This document shows, piece by piece, positions 53,849-59,252 of a stretch of 59,252 bases of DNA; the stretch's first letter is position 1, and each line of letters opens with the position of its first letter. The position numbers and the translations under genes are program-made. The stretch comes from Saprolegnia diclina VS20 (Eukaryota; Oomycota; Saprolegniomycetes; Saprolegniales; Saprolegniaceae): contig NW_008246097.1 in NCBI RefSeq assembly GCF_000281045.1, positions 101,535 to 160,786 on the forward strand, written 5' to 3'. Under the pieces are notes generated by a model. The model ran no database searches. It was not told the origin of the DNA and worked only from the letters and a program-made list of their open reading frames with translations.

Positions 53849-54600
53849 ATGGAGCGGACGAGCAGCGGCAAGGTGGGCGGGCCGCCCGAGCCCTTAGCCC
53901 AGGACAGCGACGACGTCAAGATCCACAGCCTCGTGGATCAGGCGCTAGCGAGCGTCCAGCACAAGATCAACATCCATTCGATCCGCAGTCTCTTTAGGTA
54001 GGGTTGCCTGCCACCATCGTCGCCCCACGGAAGCCGTAGCTTTATGGGCATTGGCGAGGAGCACCCGTTCTCGGCGCTGCCGCAGGCGCAGCTCGTCCTG
54101 CGGCTTCGGCGCAACTTGGAGTACTTCCTCGTCAACTACATCCTCGTGTTTGGCCTCGTCTTCTTCTGCGTCTTGTACGTACCATCTTCCGCCCGGGTAC
54201 CGTGTCTCATGGCCATCGTAGGATCTTTCATCCGTTTGCCATGCTATGCGGCGTGGCGACCATCGGCGCCTGGGCCACGGTGCTCGTCCAACGCAAGCAA
54301 ATCCAGCTTCTGCTGGGGCCTAGCTTCAAGATGATCTACGTGGTCTACGGCCTCGCTGCCGGTAGGCGTGCTCCATGCGCAGGTGCCCACATTTGCATTA
54401 GGCACAGCGCTCGTGCTCATCTTTTCGCTGCTGTCACCGCTACTGCTTGCGACCAGCATCACGTACAGTGACATCATCTTGCTGTCCAAACCGCACGCAA
54501 AACCGTCTTGTCTAGCGGCGTCCTCGGCATCGCGCACGCATTGCTGCGCAATACGCCAGCGTCCGACAAGGTCGACGTCCTCCTCGAAGACCACCCGTAA
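53849..54600 (+). CDS. PRA1 (prenylated Rab acceptor) family protein, 5 exons
   Basis: Exon 1 is 53849-53997; four more exons join in phase to TAA 54600, for about 189 residues. The pattern is that of PRA1: SFMGIGEEHPFSALPQAQL, the RLRRNLEYFLVNYILVF helix entry, then LIFHPFAMLCGVATIGAW and a second hydrophobic pair (GTALVLIFSLLSPLLLATSI), ending GVLGIAHALLRNTP. Four hydrophobic segments in two hairpins fit the family. PRA1 proteins sit in Golgi and ER membranes and help to load prenylated Rab GTPases. It converges on the next gene with 84 nt between stops. No odd features. Confidence 0.85.
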
Positions 54601-54684
54601 TACACTGTACATCGCCCACGGCCATGTGACCAGAGACACTTCACTCCAACTGCCAGTGTTTTTTACTCCAAAATTGATAATTTC

Positions 54685-56414
54685 TCAAGTGGCGGACGAC
54701 GACGGCGCGCCTTTGACCATGCGAACGGTGCGCCCACGGGCGTCATAGCCCATGCGGCACGTGTGCAGCAGCACGTTCTCGACGAGGGGGATCTTGAACG
54801 GAAGGTACGGCAGCGACAAGAGGCCATACAACGTCCGGATCCAAAACATAATGTTCTGGCGCTGCCACGTCATATCCAGCAGGCTCTGCGCCGCGAGCGC
54901 AAGCCCCATTGTAAAGCAAAACGCGATCGTCTCGTAGCCACAGAGCTTCATGAGGTACCCACCCCGGTCCATGTGCAGAACATTCCCAAACATGTCTTGG
55001 TACGTCGTCTTGGGCGCCGTCGCGTGCTTGGGCGAGAGCACCGTCGCCGTCGACGGCCGCTCCGTGTACGGGAGGTAGAAGAACGCGACCCAGACCAGCG
55101 CCGTTTGCCATAAAAAGAAGAGCGTATTCCACGGCGACAGCATCGGCCCGTCTACATAACATACTGAGATGCCACGGCGAGAAGTACGAAGGAGGTACAG
55201 AGATCGCAGACGCCCATGGTGCCATAGAGCGCGCATGCAATGTACTTGGCGACGCCAAGGATGGTCGAGCCCAGCCCCAATGTGAGGAACTGACTCGTCT
55301 TGAACCCAATGATGAACTGGCACAGCTGGTGCTCGTCGCGCTTGTCCTTGAGGACGAAGAGGAGGCACCACCACGCTTGCCCAATGTACGGAAGCATCCC
55401 GAGGATGGTAAAACTCCACCAGTAGGGGTTCTTGAGGCAGCGCCAGATCGACTGGTCGTACGGGAAGAGGTTGTACAAGATGCACGCGCGGGCATTTGCC
55501 CATGAACTCGCCGCGCGCTGGGGCAGCGACTAAGAAGTGATAAGACAAAAAAGGTGACTACTCGGGTCTGTACAGCTGACGTCGCGTCGCCCGACTCGGA
55601 CGGAAGGCGCTGGAGCGGCGGCGTCGTTGTCGTTGCGACGAAGAGGTCCTTTGTCTTGCGGAAGAGCTCGAGTTTGACATCAGGTAGAAATTGATCCACA
55701 GCCACATCAATGTTGGACTACCGCTGCTTGAGAACCGAGGGTATGTCGAGCGTCGCCTACCTGGAGGTACAGGGGCATGTCCTTGTCCTTGATCGAGTCC
55801 TTGAGACGCTCGGCAAAGAGGTCGAGCGCGCGCTCCAGATACCGGCGCACGGCGCGGTGCATCGCATTCTGCATCCCGCCCTTCGTGTCGACTGCCATCT
55901 CGAAGAGCTTGTTGCCCATGAGGCTCAGCGTCGACCGGCGGCGCATCGGTGGCAGAACGTTGGTACGACTAGCGTTGTGCGAGTGCGACGCGGCGATCGA
56001 GATGGCCTTGAGCATCGTCGCAAGCGGAAATTCGACCGGGAAGCGCTGCGCGTACCCCTGGGCGTGTTGCGTCAGGTCTTGGAGCGCGTAGGCATCGCCT
56101 CCGAGAGTCGTCGCTAGGTCGTCCCAGAACAAGTTGATGCGCGCGCGCTCGATGGGCGAGAGGATGCAAGGCTCGTCGCCATGTGCGAGGGTCTCGAGCG
56201 CCTCCTCGACGGCGTCGACCGCGATGGTGGACTGGCTCGACAGGCGCAGCGACGGCCGCGCAGGGGAAGCCGGAAGAAGCGGCCTCGACGCATCGTCAGC
56301 GCTTCGTTCGTCATCTTCGTCTTGCGTCTCCATGACGAGGTTGAACATGGCCACGCTGGCCGAGAAGGCCGCGGCGCCGCAGGCGACTTGGATCACCCAG
56401 CGCTGCCGAAGCAT
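54685..56414 (-). CDS. Polytopic membrane protein, unknown, 4 exons
   Basis: Exons 56414-55761, 55717-55574, 55529-55199 and 55151-54685 give 531 residues. One hydrophobic segment is at the N-terminus (VIQVACGAAAFSASVAMF). A soluble region of about 240 residues follows, with a Ser/Asp-rich linker and helical stretches (VEEALETLAHG, RYLERALDLFAERLKD). The C-terminal 290 residues hold about seven membrane helices, including WWSFTILGMLPYIGQAWW, FKTSQFLTLGLGSTILGVAKY and ETIAFCFTMGLALAAQSLL. The tail is basic. I recognise no family by eye; it could be a transporter or a lipid-handling protein. The junction at 55199/55151 removes 47 nt and is required for phase. Confidence 0.75.
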
Positions 56415-57381
56415 TCCGGCTGTAGAAGGTGCAATGACAAAACATGGTGTTTATTTAAAATAGCATGTCAATATAAGGTACTCATCGCTCCAAAAAGACA
56501 AAATAAGGTCGAGCTCCAACTTCAAGTTGGCCGCTCGTGCATCGGCGCGTCGATCGTGCGTCAAAGGAGCCGACACGTCACGCACTATCATAGTACCGAT
56601 CTGCCGTCAACGCGACTACTTACTAGAAGCGCGCTGCGTCCGTATATCAAGTAAACGTAAAGACGGAGACTCGCAACGCAGGTCCTTTGTGCCAACTGCA
56701 ATTTCAAGCGCCAACGACCAAGTGTACATACTCTGGCCGCAGCCCTGGCTTTGGCGTAGAGCCAGCGACTTCTGCGGTAAATCCCACTCTCTTCAAGGCA
56801 CGACGCAGTCGTACAGCGAAAAGGGCAGGAAAAATGATCTGCAAAGCTATCTCGAAGCGGCTGCAAGCCAAGAAGCTTCCTTGGTTCTTGACGTAGACAA
56901 CGACACCGTGCGTCACTCGACGACCCACGACCGATGCTCGACCGTTGAATCCACAAGGACATCGAGGTCAAATTTTCACAGGATACAAGAGGCGCCGCCA
57001 ACACCATGGACGTTGTGGCCGCAGACGTCGGACGATCTCCGCCGCCGCGCCGCGTCATGGGCAATGCTGCGGAGAGTCGCATAGAATCTCGCCCCCGTTT
57101 GGTACTGCCTCGTCAAACGTGCGGTCCGCAGCGCTGTCCATGGACGCGTCTGGCTTCCGCGAAGGTTCGGCACGCCACAACGTCGGCTCGTCACTGCGAC
57201 GCACCGATCTCAAATTAAAAATTAAAAAAACAAATGTCGCACACTTGCGCGACACAACGCGAGCTTGTTCGACAGTTCATGGCCCATACAAACTTCAAGA
57301 TCTCGAGTCGGTGCCATCGCGAGAAAAGGTGCTAAATGCATAATCTCGGATGCTTGATGATCCTCTGGTCTACAAGCAACT
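56415..57381. other. Intergenic, no gene seen
   Basis: About 1 kb without coding continuity. A short A-rich run lies at 57216-57236. Confidence 0.5.
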
Positions 57382-57399
57382 TCTCACTTTTGAATTTGC
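57382..57399 (+). promoter_or_regulatory. Inr-FPR core promoter of zinc-finger copy 1
   Basis: TCTCACTTTTGAATTTGC matches initiator TCACTTT plus FPR GAATTTGC. The A (57386) lies 52 nt before the ATG at 57438, which excludes the longer frame starting at 57336. Confidence 0.65.
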
Positions 57400-57437
57400 T
57401 CAACGGCACGCACATCCGCGATACTACTATCTTCAAC

Positions 57438-57719
57438 ATGCCCGCGTCGAACCCCTGGACCCTCAGCACGCTTCCCATCATTGGCACGGCCAAGAACGAC
57501 AATTCGACTTGCCAGTCGTGCAAGCAGTGCATTCCCCAAGGCGCGGTCCGCGTCGGCCTCATCTTCCACCACCTCAACGGGTACATCGCGCTCGATTGGC
57601 ACCACTTGACGTGCTGCGAGACGCCTGCGCAGCTCCCGCAAATCGAGGGCTACGAACTCCTGAGCGCCCAAGCCCAAGAGCAGGTCCAGCATTACATTGA
57701 CCAAGTCACCGTGTCGTGA
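57438..57719 (+). CDS. Stand-alone PARP-type zinc finger protein, copy 1
   Basis: A single-exon gene of 93 residues starting MPASNPWTLSTLPIIGTA. The zinc finger has CQSC, then GAVRVGLIFHHLNGYIALDW and HHLTC, giving the C-x2-C ... H-x2-C ligands and the Trp before the His that mark PARP-type fingers. The C-terminus is a short helix (LLSAQAQEQVQHYI). In PARP1 and DNA ligase III such fingers bind DNA nicks and ends; here nothing else is attached. A role in sensing DNA breaks is inference. The copy at 58751 shares almost the whole central part. Such small single-finger proteins are also plausible in non-DNA roles. Confidence 0.8.
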   Translation: MPASNPWTLSTLPIIGTAKNDNSTCQSCKQCIPQGAVRVGLIFHHLNGYIALDWHHLTCCETPAQLPQIEGYELLSAQAQEQVQHYIDQVTVS

Positions 57720-58720
57720 ATGCTTGGCGACGTCGACCATTGTGTCCATTGCTCCGTCACTGGAGTCTGAACCCCGAGGCAAGCGCCGCGTACGGGCGCC
57801 CACACCTCTCACAACCTCACGCTCTGCGCTGACACGCACAAGTACCGGTAGATTGCCGACTCTCAGAAAGTCAAACTCAGTCAATGAATATACTTGAAAT
57901 ACATTTGAAACAACAATTTGTGATCGATTGAAGAATTTTGGCTCACCCGAGCAGCTCGTACCCCACGGTCGAGCAGCTACAAGGTACTGTACAGCTGTAG
58001 TAAGTCATAACCAATCGTGCGAAAGCGACCAGAAAATGAAAAAAGGCTGTGATCCTGACATTGACTCTTGGCTCCACTCTGTGAGCAGTGGGGTCAACGG
58101 AAGCTAAAACCGAACGAGCCACGGGGAGTCCTAGCACTTGGTATCAACGCAAACCTCGAAAATTTGATTCGCGTGGCCGATGCACCACTTTAACGAACGA
58201 GCCACGACCGCAGCTACAGCGACGTGGCAGCACCCAGAGTGTTGTTCGGAGGAGACATCTCCTTCAAAGGAGCTGTCGATACACCGACGAACAAGTCGAT
58301 TCCGAGTTTGCAGGTGGCGTCTCGCATCGCGACATCCGCTGGCCATTTTATGATTTCACAAAATAAAATAAGATTGGAGTTGTTTTAATCGTGGAGCTTA
58401 GGACTAAGACAGCGTAAGACTGACACCTTAGTGTATCCACCGTATCGTGACCAAGTGGCTTTCCAGCACATACAAATCCCAAATGACTTTGCTGGCGAAA
58501 GGGACACCCGCCCAGCTCTCCATGACATGTCCCGAGACAATACAATTTCCAAGTGTAGCAAAAGGGCGTCCGCCGCCTCTTGATGGCAATTGGTCGCTTT
58601 CGTGTGCGGCGCACCCAGTTGGCGAGACAAAGGAGCCGGTCGTCGAATGCGCTTCCAGGCGCCAGCTCCTACGCCTTCTATGATGCGGTAGTAACGCGTA
58701 TTGGGCCGTGCAGCTCACCA
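57720..58720. other. Intergenic between the two zinc-finger genes
   Basis: About 1 kb. No gene seen and no obvious remnant of a third copy. Confidence 0.5.
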
Positions 58721-58738
58721 TCAGCACTTCGCAATTTC
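58721..58738 (+). promoter_or_regulatory. Possible core promoter of zinc-finger copy 2
   Basis: TCAGCACTTCGCAATTTC has an initiator-like TCA and a CAATTTC element, 13-30 nt upstream of the ATG at 58751. It is weaker than the site at copy 1. Confidence 0.4.
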
Positions 58739-58750
58739 GATCCACCCGCC

Positions 58751-59032
58751 ATGACCCAGAATCCGTGGACGCTCAACACCCTCCCGGTCATTGGCACGGC
58801 GACGACCGACGGCTGCCTCTGCCAAGCGTGCAAGGAGAACATCTCGCAAGGCGACATCCGCGTCGGCCTCATCTTCCACCACCTCAACGGGTACATTGCG
58901 CTCGACTGGCACCACTTGACGTGCTGCGAGAACCCGTGGCATCTCCCGACGCTCGAGGGCTTTGATCTTCTCAACGACAAGGAGAAAACTCAAGTGCACG
59001 CGTTCATCAAGCAGAGCAAGGTCGGCGCGTAA
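58751..59032 (+). CDS. Stand-alone PARP-type zinc finger protein, copy 2
   Basis: A single-exon gene of 93 residues, the same length as copy 1, starting MTQNPWTLNTLPVIGTA. The finger ligands are CQAC and HHLTC, with the core RVGLIFHHLNGYIALDW identical to copy 1. The region between the first Cys pair and the core (KENISQGDI against KQCIPQGAV) and the C-terminal helix (LLNDKEKTQVHAFIKQ) differ. The ATG at 58751 is chosen because of the match to copy 1; the longer frame from 58580 lacks similarity. Same strand and about 1.0 kb downstream of copy 1, so a tandem duplicate. Confidence 0.8.
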   Translation: MTQNPWTLNTLPVIGTATTDGCLCQACKENISQGDIRVGLIFHHLNGYIALDWHHLTCCENPWHLPTLEGFDLLNDKEKTQVHAFIKQSKVGA

Positions 59033-59252
59033 AACCGCACGTCATGCTCTCGTGTCTTTGTTGTCTGTCCGTGCGCGTTGCTGTCGCGTCCAAAACTTGT
59101 TATTTAAACTGTGAAATGTACTGCCTGCATGCAAGTGTAAACTCGAGTCGTACTAGTTCCTAGCGCAGTCATCTATCGTGCTTCTTCACGCAACCACAGC
59201 GAACGCGTGGCAATCTCATTTCGCACCTCTCGCCCCAGTAGGAACTCGCCCC

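Noticed and set aside
57336-57437. Longer N-terminus for zinc-finger copy 1
   Set aside because: The core promoter lies within it and copy 2 has no matching extension.

Overview
This is nuclear DNA from a eukaryote with compact, intron-rich, GC-rich genes. I infer an oomycete, most likely of the Saprolegniales. Introns are mostly 40-55 nt with GT-AG ends. Several start codons sit 20-55 nt behind a match to the oomycete Inr-FPR core promoter (for example at 22348-22367, 53234-53254 and 57382-57399). The gene set includes axonemal genes, as expected of an organism with flagellated zoospores, a relic of a TKL-like kinase, and secreted nucleases. The species assignment is inference; the splice models were built by hand from frame continuity.

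Layout. 1-3195: 3' part of a large collagen-like membrane protein. 4044-18943: FAD oxidoreductase, NKAP-like SR protein, an unknown gene, an NCLX-type cation/calcium exchanger, a 16-exon ubiquitin protease with DUSP and MYND domains, a long fibronectin-III-like protein and a small type I membrane protein. 19526-25942: four intronless, secreted S1/P1 nucleases, two on each strand. 26251-32826: a TTC29-like TPR protein, a BAG-like protein, a ubiquitin-like-domain protein, a small membrane protein and a second cation exchanger. 33378-35920: peroxisomal acyl-CoA oxidase ending in AKL. 36924-42981: ATRX/ARIP4-type SNF2 helicase facing a DNAAF4-like dynein assembly factor. 43146-47813: a small acidic membrane protein, a dead kinase fragment and a coiled-coil protein. 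48157-51598: two tandem cytochrome P450s. 51971-56414: a DUF2235 hydrolase, a PRA1-family protein and a polytopic membrane protein. 57438-59032: two copies of a 93-residue stand-alone PARP-type zinc finger.

The genes do not form one pathway. Organising themes are local duplication (nucleases, P450s, zinc fingers), strong packing of tail-to-tail neighbours (seven convergent pairs with 13-104 nt between stop codons), and two flagellar genes. The best leads are the nuclease array, whose predicted mature N-terminal residue (the zinc-binding Trp1 of nuclease P1) is F or Y in three of four copies, and a conserved inverted-CCAAT promoter block shared by the two P450 genes.
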